From: Bacteroidales bacterium UBA3630
GTDB taxonomy: Bacteria; Bacteroidota; Bacteroidia; Bacteroidales; P3
DNA length: 53,468 nt
Reading direction: 5' to 3'
NCBI GenBank assembly: GCA_002373995.1
Contig: DFLB01000056.1
Coordinates: 5,306-58,773 of the forward strand
Part shown: in pieces, positions 1-8,768 of the stretch
Layout of the letters: every line of letters starts with the position of its first letter
Numbering within the stretch: the stretch's first letter is position 1
Position numbers and translations under genes: made by a program
Notes under the pieces: model-generated
Database searches by the model: none
What the model was told of the DNA's origin: nothing
Seen by the model: the letters and a program-made list of their open reading frames with translations, nothing else

Positions 1-35
1 ATGCTTAGGATGAGCTTAGGATAAGCCTTGGATGC
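1..35. repeat. 11-bp tandem repeat, GCTTAGGATAT family
   Basis: Three adjacent 11-bp units start at 3, 14 and 25 (GCTTAGGATGA, GCTTAGGATAA, GCCTTGGATGC). The same unit recurs at 16547-16606 (opposite orientation) and 49213-49256. The array may begin before the window. It lies upstream of guaB but outside its promoter. Confidence 0.8.
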
Positions 36-107
36 GCAGGGGGAGGGATTGAGGGCAGCACGGAAATTGCTCATTGCCAGGGTTGAGCGCGGAGGGGATA
101 CACTTTT

Positions 108-139
108 TTTGGCGGTTTCGAAAAAAAGGTGTATTTTTG
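108..139 (+). promoter_or_regulatory. guaB promoter (Bacteroidetes type)
   Basis: A -33 TTTG at 108-111 and a -7 TATTTTTG at 132-139 are separated by 20 bp, close to the Bacteroidetes primary-sigma consensus TTTG-N19-TAnnTTTG. Transcription would start near 145, giving a leader of about 30 nt before the guaB ATG at 177. Confidence 0.7.
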
Positions 140-176
140 CATTTTATTTAACAGGAACAAAAAAAATTGCGCAATT

Positions 177-1649
177 ATGTATACAGACACGACTAAATTC
201 ATTGGCGAAGGCCTTACTTACGACGACGTACTGCTCGTCCCTGCTTATTCGGAAGTGTTGCCGCGAGAGGTGACGGTGGCGTCGCGTTTTTCGAAACGAA
301 TCATGCTGAACACGCCGCTTGTGAGCGCGGCGATGGACACGGTGACCGAGGCTGCGATGGCTATCGGGATGGCCCAGGAGGGCGGAATAGGCGTGTTGCA
401 CAAGAACATGAGCATAGAGCGTCAGGCGAACGAGGTGAGGAAGGTGAAGCGGGCTGAGAACGGGATGATTATCGATCCGATCACCCTCTCGAAAGAGGCC
501 AAGGTGAAAGACGCCCTGCACCTGATGGAAGAGTATGGCATCGGCGGCATACCCATTGTGGACGAGAACAGGATGCTGATAGGCATGGTGACGAACCGCG
601 ATTTACGTTTTGAGCGCGATATGGAGCGTCCGCTGAGCGAGATTATGATTACGAAGCTGATCACCACGCACGAGGGGACCACGTTTGCCGAGGCGACCGA
701 CATACTGCAGCAGCACAAGATAGAGAAGTTGCCGGTGGTGAACAAGGAGGGACAGTTTATGGGGTTGATTACGTATCGCGACATCATGAAGACGAAAGAG
801 CGCCCCAACGCCTGCAAGGACAGCAACGGGCGGCTGCGCGTGGCTGCAGGTGTGGGCATCACGCCGGATATGATGGAGCGGGTGGATGCGCTGGTGAAGG
901 CTGGCGCCGACGCGATAGTGATAGACACGGCGCACGGGCACTCGATCAGGGTGGTGGATGCGCTGAAGCAGGTGAAGGAGAAATACAAGGAGATTGACGT
1001 GGTGGTGGGTAATATAGCGACCGGCGAGGCTGCGCTGATGCTGGCGGAGGCAGGAGCCGATGCCATCAAGGTGGGCATTGGGCCGGGATCGATATGCTCG
1101 ACGAGGATTGTGGCCGGTATCGGAGTGCCGCAGTTGACGGCGGTGTGCGAGGTGTGTGGTGCCTTGAAGCAGGCTGGCTACGACGTGCCCGTCATTGCCG
1201 ACGGCGGCATACGCTACAGCGGCGACATCGTCAAGGCTTTGGCTGCCGGAGCGAGCAGCATCATGGTGGGCAGCCTGGTGGCCGGTGTGGACGAAGCCCC
1301 GGGCGAGACGATTATCTTCGAAGGCCGCAAGTTCAAGAGCTACCGCGGTATGGGTTCGCTGGAAGCCATGCAGAGTGGCTCGAAAGACCGCTACTTCCAG
1401 GACAAAGAGACCGACGCCAAGAAGCTGGTGCCGGAAGGTGTGGTGGGTCGGGTACCGTACAAGGGAACGCTGAGCGAGGTGCTGTACCAGATGGTGGGCG
1501 GACTGAAAGCCGGTATGGGCTACACGGGAAGCCGCACGATTGAGGACCTGCAGAAGGCGAAGTTTATCCGCATCACCGCTGCCGGCCGTACGGAGAGCCA
1601 TCCGCACGACATCGCCATCACCCGCGAGGCACCGAACTACAGCAGATAA
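177..1649 (+). CDS. guaB: IMP dehydrogenase
   Basis: Oxidises IMP to XMP with NAD+, the first committed step of GMP synthesis, in the cytosol. The 490-residue length is normal for the family. The N-terminal barrel half carries the LTYDDVLLVPA signature, tandem CBS domains lie at about residues 95-205, and the catalytic loop GPGSICSTR places the nucleophile at Cys307. The flap RGMGS follows. The ATG at 177 was chosen over the upstream in-frame ATG at 129, because that one would lie upstream of the transcription start predicted from the -7 box at 132-139. Coding-strand bases are G-rich, unlike the PPIase genes that follow. Identification is firm. Confidence 0.97.
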   Translation: MYTDTTKFIGEGLTYDDVLLVPAYSEVLPREVTVASRFSKRIMLNTPLVSAAMDTVTEAAMAIGMAQEGGIGVLHKNMSIERQANEVRKVKRAENGMIIDPITLSKEAKVKDALHLMEEYGIGGIPIVDENRMLIGMVTNRDLRFERDMERPLSEIMITKLITTHEGTTFAEATDILQQHKIEKLPVVNKEGQFMGLITYRDIMKTKERPNACKDSNGRLRVAAGVGITPDMMERVDALVKAGADAIVIDTAHGHSIRVVDALKQVKEKYKEIDVVVGNIATGEAALMLAEAGADAIKVGIGPGSICSTRIVAGIGVPQLTAVCEVCGALKQAGYDVPVIADGGIRYSGDIVKALAAGASSIMVGSLVAGVDEAPGETIIFEGRKFKSYRGMGSLEAMQSGSKDRYFQDKETDAKKLVPEGVVGRVPYKGTLSEVLYQMVGGLKAGMGYTGSRTIEDLQKAKFIRITAAGRTESHPHDIAITREAPNYSR

Positions 1650-1675
1650 GTGTTTAGTTAGTGTTTAGTTTGAAG

Positions 1676-3778
1676 ATGAAGAAGTTAATAAGACTGATTG
1701 TATATGCGGGGCTGCTGCTGGCGATGCCTGCGGCAGTGCACGCCCAGACGGGCGACCCTGTCATCATAGAGGTGGCCGGGGAGAAGATACGCCTGTCTGA
1801 ATTCATGGAAGAGTTCAACGCGAACGTGGGCAACCAGCTGGCGAAGAAGGCTGGCGTGACGGTGGCAGAGAAGCAGGCTGCACTGGAGGAATATGTGGAA
1901 CTGTACGCCACCTTCCGAGCAAAAGAATACGACGCAAGGATGCGCGGTTTCGACACAACGGCACGCCTGCGCCGCGAGTTGGCACACTACCGTCGCGACC
2001 TTGCGGCACCGTACCTGATTGACTCGACAGTGTTGCGCAACCTGCTTGACGAGGCCTACGAGAGGAACCATTACTCGCTTCATGCGGCCCACATATTGGT
2101 TCCGGTGCGACCGGACGCAGCGCCAGAAGACACGCTGAAAGCATATAACCACGCAATCGAATTGCGCGAGCGCGCTCTGGGCGGCGAGGATTTCTACGCA
2201 CTGGCCACCGAAGAGCTGCACGCCTTCAACCCCCAGGCCCGTACCCGTCCAAACGAGGGCGACCTGGGGTACTTCACGGTATTCGAGATGGTGTATCCGT
2301 TCGAGAGCGCAGCATACGCGCTGAAGGTGGGCGAAATCAGCATGCCTGTGCGCACGCAGTACGGATACCACATCATCAAGCTTCTGGACCGGGTGGAAGG
2401 GCTATACGGAGAGGTGACGATGGCGCATATCTGGCTGAACAGTCCCGACAAGGAGAGGCGGCGCGCCGATATTGACAACATATACAAGCAGTTGCTTGAA
2501 GGAAAATCGTTCGAAGAAATGGCCAAACTGAGCGACGACCGCACGACGGCCGACAACGGCGGTGTGCTGAGCGACGCAACGCTGTCGCAGTTGCCGCCAG
2601 AGTATATCCACGAAATCGTGGACATGAAAGCCGGAGAAATATCGAAGCCGTTTTTCACTCAGTACGGATGGCATATTGTCAAGATGATACGTCGCGATAC
2701 GTTGCTGCCGCTGAAACAGATAGAAGGTTTCTACAAACAACGCATGTCGCGCGACCCGCGAGGCAGTGAGTCTTACAAAACCTTTGCCGCCGACTGCCGC
2801 AAGAAGTACGGCATAGTGGACTGCACACGTACCGCCGTTGCTCAGCCGAAAGGCAAACGAGGGAAAAAGAAAACCGAGCCCCAAATGATGGCCTCGCTGG
2901 ACGAACTGATAAGCCACCTGAACGACACAGTGAGAACTGGCAAATGGGAATTCCAAGAATCCGACTTCACGGACACCACAGCCCTCATCATCACCCCCGA
3001 CCAGCGATACACCTCACTGGACGTAGCGCAGTACATCCACCGTACCCAGAAAGACGGAATGTGGCTCAGCCTTGAATTCTACGCACAGAAAATGTTCGAC
3101 GAGTTTTTAGACAGCGTGACAATAAAATACGCCGACAGCCAGCTGGAAAAAGAACACCCGGACTTCGCTCAGGTGGTAAACGAATACCGGCGCGGCCTGA
3201 TGATATTCAACTACAACGACGAAATGATCTGGAGCAAAGCCATCAGCGACACCGCCGGCCTCGCCGCCTTCTACGCCACAGAATGCAAGAACAAGAGACT
3301 CGACAATGCCGAAGACTCAATATACTTCTACCATCCGCGGGCCCGAGTGACAATCATCAACGTTGCCAACAGCAATGCCCTCTCCCCCGCCAAAGCACAG
3401 AAAATAGTGGCTAAAGCCCAAAAGAAAGGACTGAGCAGCAACGACATAAAACAATTGCTGACGAAGAAAATCAACCGCAAAAAATACCCCGACGACAACA
3501 TCGTTAGCACAGAAATTGAAGTGGTTGAACAAACACGACAGAAAGTGCTCGACGCCAGGCAATGGCAAGTGGGGACCTACTTAACAGAGCAGCAACCAGG
3601 CTACCGGATAGTGGTCGTCGACCAAGTGTTGCCTCGGACGATCAAAGACCTCAAAGATGCACGCGGATACTACATCAACGCATGGCAGAACGAGGTTGAA
3701 CGTAGGCTCAACGAATCGCTGCGGACCAAATACAACGTGAAGATACACAGGGATGTTGTACACTCGATCAGTCTCTAA
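1676..3778 (+). CDS. PpiD/SurA-like peptidyl-prolyl isomerase, exported
   Basis: About 700 residues with an N-terminal signal peptide ending near VHAQ. Two parvulin-type (PpiC) domains can be read. The first, near residues 135-250, starts AAHILVPV and ends YGYHIIKLLDR. The second, near 255-345, starts MAHIWLN and ends YGWHIVKM. The long C-terminal half has no recognised domain. It probably assists folding of outer-membrane proteins in the periplasm. The ATG at 1676 starts directly at the signal peptide; a GTG at 1661 is in frame but adds only five residues. It ends inside the next gene by 26 bp, so the two are probably translationally coupled. First of three PPIase-like genes in a row. Confidence 0.88.
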   Translation: MKKLIRLIVYAGLLLAMPAAVHAQTGDPVIIEVAGEKIRLSEFMEEFNANVGNQLAKKAGVTVAEKQAALEEYVELYATFRAKEYDARMRGFDTTARLRRELAHYRRDLAAPYLIDSTVLRNLLDEAYERNHYSLHAAHILVPVRPDAAPEDTLKAYNHAIELRERALGGEDFYALATEELHAFNPQARTRPNEGDLGYFTVFEMVYPFESAAYALKVGEISMPVRTQYGYHIIKLLDRVEGLYGEVTMAHIWLNSPDKERRRADIDNIYKQLLEGKSFEEMAKLSDDRTTADNGGVLSDATLSQLPPEYIHEIVDMKAGEISKPFFTQYGWHIVKMIRRDTLLPLKQIEGFYKQRMSRDPRGSESYKTFAADCRKKYGIVDCTRTAVAQPKGKRGKKKTEPQMMASLDELISHLNDTVRTGKWEFQESDFTDTTALIITPDQRYTSLDVAQYIHRTQKDGMWLSLEFYAQKMFDEFLDSVTIKYADSQLEKEHPDFAQVVNEYRRGLMIFNYNDEMIWSKAISDTAGLAAFYATECKNKRLDNAEDSIYFYHPRARVTIINVANSNALSPAKAQKIVAKAQKKGLSSNDIKQLLTKKINRKKYPDDNIVSTEIEVVEQTRQKVLDARQWQVGTYLTEQQPGYRIVVVDQVLPRTIKDLKDARGYYINAWQNEVERRLNESLRTKYNVKIHRDVVHSISL

Positions 3779-4604
3779 ATGGTTGCTAACTGCCGCAATC
3801 ATACTAACATCATGCCAACAAAAGCACGTTGACAACTCGCCCCTCGTGGCAAAAGTCAACGACTACGAACTGCGCCACAGCGACCTGACAGGACTCGTCG
3901 GCTCCGGCGTCAGCCCAGAAGACAGTGCAGCAATAGTGGCAAACTACGTAGACCAGTGGATACGGCAAATGGTGATACTGACAAAAGCAGAAAAAAACAT
4001 CACCAACAACTTCGAACGCCAACTACGCGAATACAAAAACAGCCTCCTCACTTACGCTTACGAACAACAGATAGTGAACCAGCTGCTCGACACCGTCGTC
4101 AGCGACCAGCAAATCAGCGAATACTACGGCCTCCACAGCGAGGAATTCCGTCTCACAAATACCATTGTCAAAGCCGTCTACGTAGTGGCACCCGCCAAAT
4201 CAACCGCAATAGGCAAACTAAAAAAAATACTCAACAAAAAAGACTTCGACGAATCAGACATCGTGGAAATGGAAGCAACAGCCCGTCGCCACGGGCTCAC
4301 CGGCTACTACGATGGCGACACATGGATGCCCTTTTTCTCCCTCCAAAAAGCTGTACCCATCACCACCTACAACGAAAACCTTTACCTCAAACAAAACCGC
4401 ACCATACAACTCAACGACGACACAACGACATACCTCGTGCGCATACTCGACTACAAAGTCAGTGACCAAATCGCGCCCCTCGAAATGCAGGCAGACAACA
4501 TCCGTTCGCTCATCCTTAACCACAGAAAACTCGACATCCTCAACCGCCTGCAGTCCGACCTGCTCCACGAAGCCGAGAAAAACGGAAACGTAAAACGATA
4601 TTGA
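3753..4604 (+). CDS. SurA-N-like lipoprotein in PPIase cluster
   Basis: 283 residues. The N-terminus ends in a lipobox (ILTSC), so the mature protein should be a periplasmic lipoprotein. The pattern VAKVNDYELRHSDL, followed by helices rich in charged residues, resembles the SurA/PpiD N-terminal chaperone region. No convincing parvulin active-site pair was found, so isomerase activity is doubtful. It starts inside the upstream PPIase gene and ends 4 bp before the surA-like gene, in a tight operon. Likely role: chaperone partner in outer-membrane protein biogenesis, inferred mainly from context. Confidence 0.78.
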   Translation: MLYTRSVSKWLLTAAIILTSCQQKHVDNSPLVAKVNDYELRHSDLTGLVGSGVSPEDSAAIVANYVDQWIRQMVILTKAEKNITNNFERQLREYKNSLLTYAYEQQIVNQLLDTVVSDQQISEYYGLHSEEFRLTNTIVKAVYVVAPAKSTAIGKLKKILNKKDFDESDIVEMEATARRHGLTGYYDGDTWMPFFSLQKAVPITTYNENLYLKQNRTIQLNDDTTTYLVRILDYKVSDQIAPLEMQADNIRSLILNHRKLDILNRLQSDLLHEAEKNGNVKRY

Positions 4605-4608
4605 AAAC

Positions 4609-5946
4609 ATGAAAAGAACACTCATCGCAGCCGCAGCCATCCTGCTCCTCCACCCCCAACTCAACCTCTACGCCCAAGAAACCCTCGTGGACGGAGTCGC
4701 CGCAATCGTGGGACGCAACATCATCAAATACTCAGACATCGACAGAACATACGCCCAAATGAGACTGCACGGCAGCGCATCAAACCGTCAGGCAGACCAA
4801 TGCGCCATACTGGAAAACCTGATACTCAATCAACTGCTCGTACACAAAGGTGAAGTCGACAGTGTAGAGGTAACCGACGAAGAAGTCGACTACTACGTGC
4901 AGCTATACCTCAAAAACGACATGCGCCAATATGGCACTAAAGAAGCCCTCCGCGACGCCACAGGCTTCAACTACGACGAACTCAAGGAACAATACCAACA
5001 CCTCATCCGCAACAGCCTCCTCGCTCGTCGTGTGGAATACACATTGACCGAAGACGTCAAAATAACACCACACGAAGTAACCCAATTCTTCAACAACCTC
5101 CCCCCCGACAGCCTGCCAACCATGCCCGAACGCTACGAACTGTCCGAAATAGTCCTAAGCCCCACAATATCGGAAACCGAACGTGACCGCGTGCGCACAC
5201 AACTCGCCCAACTCCGAGAACGCGTACTCAACGGCGAAAAATTCTCCATGCTCGCCACCCTCTACTCCCAAGACCCAGGCTCCGCCAAAAAAGGCGGCGA
5301 ACTCGGCTTCACACCTCGCGGCGAATGGTACTCCGAATTCGAAGCCGCAGCCTTCGCTCTCAAACCCGGCGAAGTATCACCCATCATCGAAACACCCGTC
5401 GGATTCCATATCATTCAACTCATCGAACGCAAAGGCAACACCATCAACGTCAGACACATACTCATCACACCTAAAGTATCCTCCTCCGACCTCCTGCACG
5501 CCCGCATGCTCCTCGACAGCATCGCCGTCGAAATACGCTCCGGCAACATCAGCTTCGAAGACGCCGCCCGAAAATACAGCACCGCCCCCAACGCCAAACA
5601 AGGCGGCCACGCCGTCGCCCCAGACGGCACCCCTCACTTCGACCGCGCAACCATCGACCAACTCTACTACAACGTCGGAATACCCGGCATGGATGAAAAC
5701 CAAATCAGCAACGCAACAGCCACAAAAACCGACGACAACCGCGACGCATACCGCATCGTCAAACTCAACAAAAAACACCCCTCTCACCAAGCCAACCTCT
5801 CTGACGACTACGACAACATCTACAACGCCGCCCTCGCCAACGCCAAACAAAACAAACTCCGTCAATGGGCCCGACGACAAATGCAAAACACATACATCCA
5901 CCTCAGCGACCAATACGCGAACTGCCCCCTCGAAAACCTCAAATAA
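4609..5946 (+). CDS. surA: SurA-like periplasmic peptidyl-prolyl isomerase
   Basis: 445 residues with a signal peptide ending near LYAQ. The SurA N-terminal domain begins VDGVAAIVGRNIIKYSDID, the family signature. Two parvulin domains follow. The first runs about residues 170-275 and includes YSQDPGSAKKGGELGF and GFHIIQLIERK. The second begins VRHILITP and includes KYSTAPNAKQGG. This is the standard SurA architecture for delivering outer-membrane proteins to the BAM machinery. The coding strand is very C- and A-rich and G-poor, in contrast with guaB. Third gene of the PPIase set; the MoxR gene begins 16 bp downstream. Confidence 0.92.
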   Translation: MKRTLIAAAAILLLHPQLNLYAQETLVDGVAAIVGRNIIKYSDIDRTYAQMRLHGSASNRQADQCAILENLILNQLLVHKGEVDSVEVTDEEVDYYVQLYLKNDMRQYGTKEALRDATGFNYDELKEQYQHLIRNSLLARRVEYTLTEDVKITPHEVTQFFNNLPPDSLPTMPERYELSEIVLSPTISETERDRVRTQLAQLRERVLNGEKFSMLATLYSQDPGSAKKGGELGFTPRGEWYSEFEAAAFALKPGEVSPIIETPVGFHIIQLIERKGNTINVRHILITPKVSSSDLLHARMLLDSIAVEIRSGNISFEDAARKYSTAPNAKQGGHAVAPDGTPHFDRATIDQLYYNVGIPGMDENQISNATATKTDDNRDAYRIVKLNKKHPSHQANLSDDYDNIYNAALANAKQNKLRQWARRQMQNTYIHLSDQYANCPLENLK

Positions 5947-5962
5947 AACACCCCCTCATCCC

Positions 5963-6937
5963 ATGTCAGACAAAGAACAAATCGACCTCCTCGTCGAAAA
6001 ATACCACACCCTCAAACAAGAAATCTCCAAAACCATCGTCGGTCAACAACAAACCATCGACAGCCTCCTCATCTCCATCTTCGCCGGCGGCCACTCCCTT
6101 CTCCTCGGCGTCCCGGGACTCGCAAAAACACTCATCGTCAACACCCTCTCCAAAACACTCAACCTCCCCTTCAAACGAATCCAATTCACCCCTGACCTCA
6201 TGCCCTCCGACATCACCGGCAGCGAAATACTCGACCACCAACGCTCCCTCCACTTCGTCAAAGGACCCATCTTCGCCAGCATCATCCTCGCCGACGAAAT
6301 CAACAGAACACCACCCAAAACCCAGGCAGCACTCCTCGAAGCCATGCAGGAACACTCCGTCACCGTCAACGGAACCACCTATCCCCTCCCCTCCCCGTTC
6401 TTCGTCCTCGCCACTCAAAACCCCATCGAACAAGAAGGCACCTACCCACTCCCTGAAGCACAACTCGACCGCTTCATGTTCAACATCAAACTCGACTACC
6501 CATCCCTCGACGAAGAGATACAAATCGTCAAACAAACCACCCTCGCACCCCCTGCAAACATATCCCCCCTTCTCTCCGCTGGCGAAATCATCAACATCCA
6601 GCAAACAATCAGCCGCATGCCCGTCACAGACAACACCGTGGCATACGCCGTCCACCTCGTCACAGCCACCCGCCCCACTCACCAGCTACCAGCTACCAGC
6701 CACCAGCTGCCAACTAAATATATCTCCTACGGCGCCGGCCCCCGCGCATCGCAATACCTCATCATCGCAGCACGCTGCCACGCCGCACTCCACGGCAAAT
6801 ACTCCCCCGACATCGAAGACATCAACGCCATTGCACACAATGTCCTCCGACACCGCATCGTCCTAAACTACTACGCCGAAGCCGAAGGCATCACCTCTGA
6901 CGACATCATCGACGCCATCATAGCGGCAAATAAATAA
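5963..6937 (+). CDS. MoxR-family AAA+ ATPase
   Basis: 324 residues. Walker A is GVPGLAKT near residues 50-57 and Walker B is ILADEINR with PPKTQ after it, the MoxR form of the AAA+ core. The sensor region ATQNPIEQEGTYPLPEAQLDRF is typical. MoxR ATPases act as chaperones that insert cofactors or remodel partner proteins, often beside a DUF58 and von Willebrand gene pair; none is present here. Odd feature: a 7-bp repeat (ACCAGCT units, 6681-6712) is read in frame as THQLPATSHQLPTKY, in the loop before the conserved SYGAGPRASQYL segment. The 3' end overlaps the convergent rsmG by 20 bp. Confidence 0.92.
   Translation: MSDKEQIDLLVEKYHTLKQEISKTIVGQQQTIDSLLISIFAGGHSLLLGVPGLAKTLIVNTLSKTLNLPFKRIQFTPDLMPSDITGSEILDHQRSLHFVKGPIFASIILADEINRTPPKTQAALLEAMQEHSVTVNGTTYPLPSPFFVLATQNPIEQEGTYPLPEAQLDRFMFNIKLDYPSLDEEIQIVKQTTLAPPANISPLLSAGEIINIQQTISRMPVTDNTVAYAVHLVTATRPTHQLPATSHQLPTKYISYGAGPRASQYLIIAARCHAALHGKYSPDIEDINAIAHNVLRHRIVLNYYAEAEGITSDDIIDAIIAANK
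6681..6712. repeat. 7-bp ACCAGCT repeat inside the MoxR gene
   Basis: Four consecutive 7-bp units (ACCAGCT, ACCAGCT, ACCAGCC, ACCAGCT) sit inside the coding sequence without breaking the frame. The same unit occurs between genes at 7548-7572 and 11678-11694. Confidence 0.8.
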
Positions 6938-7538
6938 CCCGCTTCGTCTCAAAGAAATCCTCTGCAAAGAAATCGCAGACATCCCACGTCCGCACCCTAC
7001 CCCCAAACGGGGCAAGCTCCTCACTCAAATCACCACCCTTTAAACACAAAATGCCATTGTGCAGACTATGGTATTGCGTCTTGGAAACTTTGTTCCTCAC
7101 CCACGGAACCAACTCCCCAAGCGATGCAACAGCACGCGAAACGACAAAATCATACTCCCCCTCAACCTCCTCAGCCCTCACCTGTCGACACCTGACATTC
7201 TCCAAACCCACCCGCTCCGCAACATCGGCAACCACCTTCACCTTCTTCCCAATCGAATCAATCAACGTAAAGCGGCTCTCCGGGAACACAATCGCCAACG
7301 GCACCCCGGGGAAACCTCCCCCCGTACCCACATCCAGCACCTCCGCCATAGGCTTAAACTGGACAACCTTCGCTATTGCCAACGAGTGCAACACATGATG
7401 CTCGTAGAAATTAACCATATCCCTACGCGAAATCACATTAACCCTCGCATTCCACTCCTCATACAACGGCCCCAACGCCGCCAGCTGCTCCCGCTGCCGC
7501 CCAGTCAACTCAGGGAAATATCTGACAATCCTATCCAT
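6918..7538 (-). CDS. rsmG: 16S rRNA (guanine-N7) methyltransferase RsmG
   Basis: About 206 residues. RsmG (GidB) methylates G527 of 16S rRNA using SAM. The signature VLDVGTGGGFPGVPLAI forms the SAM-binding loop, followed by LIDSIGKK and VRAEEV, then FVVSRAVAS. I chose the ATG at 7538; the open frame extends two codons upstream through GTG and TTG. Its 3' end overlaps the convergent MoxR gene by 20 bp. Only 38 bp separate its start from the rpoD stop, and that gap is mostly a 7-bp repeat. Confidence 0.95.
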   Translation of the reverse strand: MDRIVRYFPELTGRQREQLAALGPLYEEWNARVNVISRRDMVNFYEHHVLHSLAIAKVVQFKPMAEVLDVGTGGGFPGVPLAIVFPESRFTLIDSIGKKVKVVADVAERVGLENVRCRQVRAEEVEGEYDFVVSRAVASLGELVPWVRNKVSKTQYHSLHNGILCLKGGDLSEELAPFGGRVRTWDVCDFFAEDFFETKRVIYLPL

Positions 7539-7547
7539 CACCAACCC

Positions 7548-7572
7548 GCTACCAGCTACCTGCTACCAGCTT
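7548..7572. repeat. 7-bp ACCAGCT-type repeat between rsmG and rpoD
   Basis: Degenerate copies of the 7-bp unit (CTACCAG with drifted variants) fill almost the whole gap between the rpoD stop at 7577 and the rsmG start at 7538. The rsmG leader is therefore made largely of repeat. Confidence 0.7.
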
Positions 7573-7576
7573 CCCC

Positions 7577-8437
7577 CTACAAATACGCCTTCAAGTGCTT
7601 ACTCTTGCTGCTCGTCTTCAACCGCTTGATACCCTTCTCCTTGATCTGTCGCACACGCTCGCGGGTCAAATTAAACTTCATCGCTATCTCATCCAAACTC
7701 AACGGATGCGGCAACCCTATCCCAAAATACATCTTGATCACCTCCCGCTCAAACTCCGTCAACGTCGACAGACAACGCTCTATCTCCTGCGACAGGCTCT
7801 CCTGCATCAACTTGCTGTCCGTCGGCGGCGTATCCTCGTTCGGCAACACATCCACAAAATTCACATCCTCATCGCTCGCCAACGGCGCATCAATCGACAC
7901 ATGACGCCCGCTGATACCCATAATGGCCTTAATCTTCTCCTCCGGTATATCCAGCATCTCGGCCAACTCCTCCTCCGATGGCGGCCGCTCCAACTGCTGC
8001 TCAAGCTTCGAAATCTCCTTCTTCAACTTGTTCAACGCACCCAACTGATTACTCGGCAACCTCACGATACGCGAATTCTCCGCTATCGCCTGCAATATAC
8101 TCTGCCGGATCCACCACACCGCATAACTGATAAACTTGAAACCGCGCGTCTCGTCAAAACGCTTCGCAGCCTTTATCAAACCCAGGTTACCCTCGTTGAT
8201 CAAATCAGGCAACGACAAACCCTGGTTCTGATACTGTTTAGCCACCGACACCACAAAACGCAAATTAGCCTTCGTCAACCGCTCCAAAGCAGCCTGGTCG
8301 CCCTGCTTGATACGCTGCGCAAGCTGCACCTCCTGCTCAGGCGTCAGCAACTCCTCGCTGCATATATCCTGCAGGTACTTATCCAACGACTTGATGTCGC
8401 GGTTCGTAATAGAATGTGTAATCTTCAGTTGTCTCAT
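7577..8437 (-). CDS. rpoD: primary sigma factor RpoD/SigA
   Basis: 286 residues, the short primary sigma form typical of Bacteroidetes (no long region 1.1). Region 1.2 is near residues 15-45. Region 2 covers about 50-120 and includes the core-binding stretch LIKAAKRFD and the -10 recognition helix SYAVWWIRQSI. Region 3 follows, and region 4 (about 222-275) has the -35-binding helix-turn-helix with LTRERVRQIKEKG. It directs RNA polymerase to housekeeping promoters such as those annotated here. It is divergent from the lipoprotein gene at 8769, with an 11-bp repeat element in the intergenic region. Confidence 0.96.
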   Translation of the reverse strand: MRQLKITHSITNRDIKSLDKYLQDICSEELLTPEQEVQLAQRIKQGDQAALERLTKANLRFVVSVAKQYQNQGLSLPDLINEGNLGLIKAAKRFDETRGFKFISYAVWWIRQSILQAIAENSRIVRLPSNQLGALNKLKKEISKLEQQLERPPSEEELAEMLDIPEEKIKAIMGISGRHVSIDAPLASDEDVNFVDVLPNEDTPPTDSKLMQESLSQEIERCLSTLTEFEREVIKMYFGIGLPHPLSLDEIAMKFNLTRERVRQIKEKGIKRLKTSSKSKHLKAYL

Positions 8438-8555
8438 ACTCTTTCGCTATATTAAACACCTATTTCCCCCAATAACGCAAAAAAAACCGTTTTGTTACAT
8501 CCAACGCAAACTTTTTTTCCACCCTTCTCCGAAGGAAAACAAAACCCCATCCTAA

Positions 8556-8624
8556 GCTCTTGGTCCGAGGATGGTCCGGGGATGGTCCGGGGATGGTCCG
8601 ATGGTGGTCCGACAGAAACCGGAC
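8556..8624 (-). repeat. GGTCCG element, copy A (5 x 11 bp plus hairpin)
   Basis: GGTCCG begins at 8562, 8573, 8584, 8595 and 8606, exactly 11 bp apart. The element starts with GCTCTT. It ends in a hairpin, GTCCG (8607-8611) and CGGAC (8620-8624) around an 8-nt loop. Copies with the same plan lie at 11722-11790 and 22989-23057. It sits between divergent rpoD and a lipoprotein gene. The rest of the 331-bp gap (8438-8768) holds a probable promoter near 8699 and more GGTCC fragments to about 8657. Confidence 0.9.
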
Positions 8625-8698
8625 CAACTCCGGTCCAAGTCCGACCCTGGTTCGGAAAAATAGTATCACACAAAGGAATTTTATCGAAAACCATTCGC

Positions 8699-8706
8699 TA
8701 ATTTTG
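8699..8706 (+). promoter_or_regulatory. -7 promoter element for the lipoprotein gene
   Basis: TAATTTTG matches TAnnTTTG. Transcription would start near 8712, about 57 nt before the ATG at 8769. No clear TTTG lies at the expected -33 distance, so this is a partial match. Confidence 0.5.
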
Positions 8707-8768
8707 CACCCGGAAACAATAAAGCGCAAACAACCACGTTATTCAAACAAATATTAAAACCAACTGAC

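Noticed and set aside
5183..5962. N-terminal extension of the MoxR frame
   Set aside because: It overlaps the surA-like gene in another frame and is Pro/Thr/Ser-rich junk; MoxR begins at 5963.
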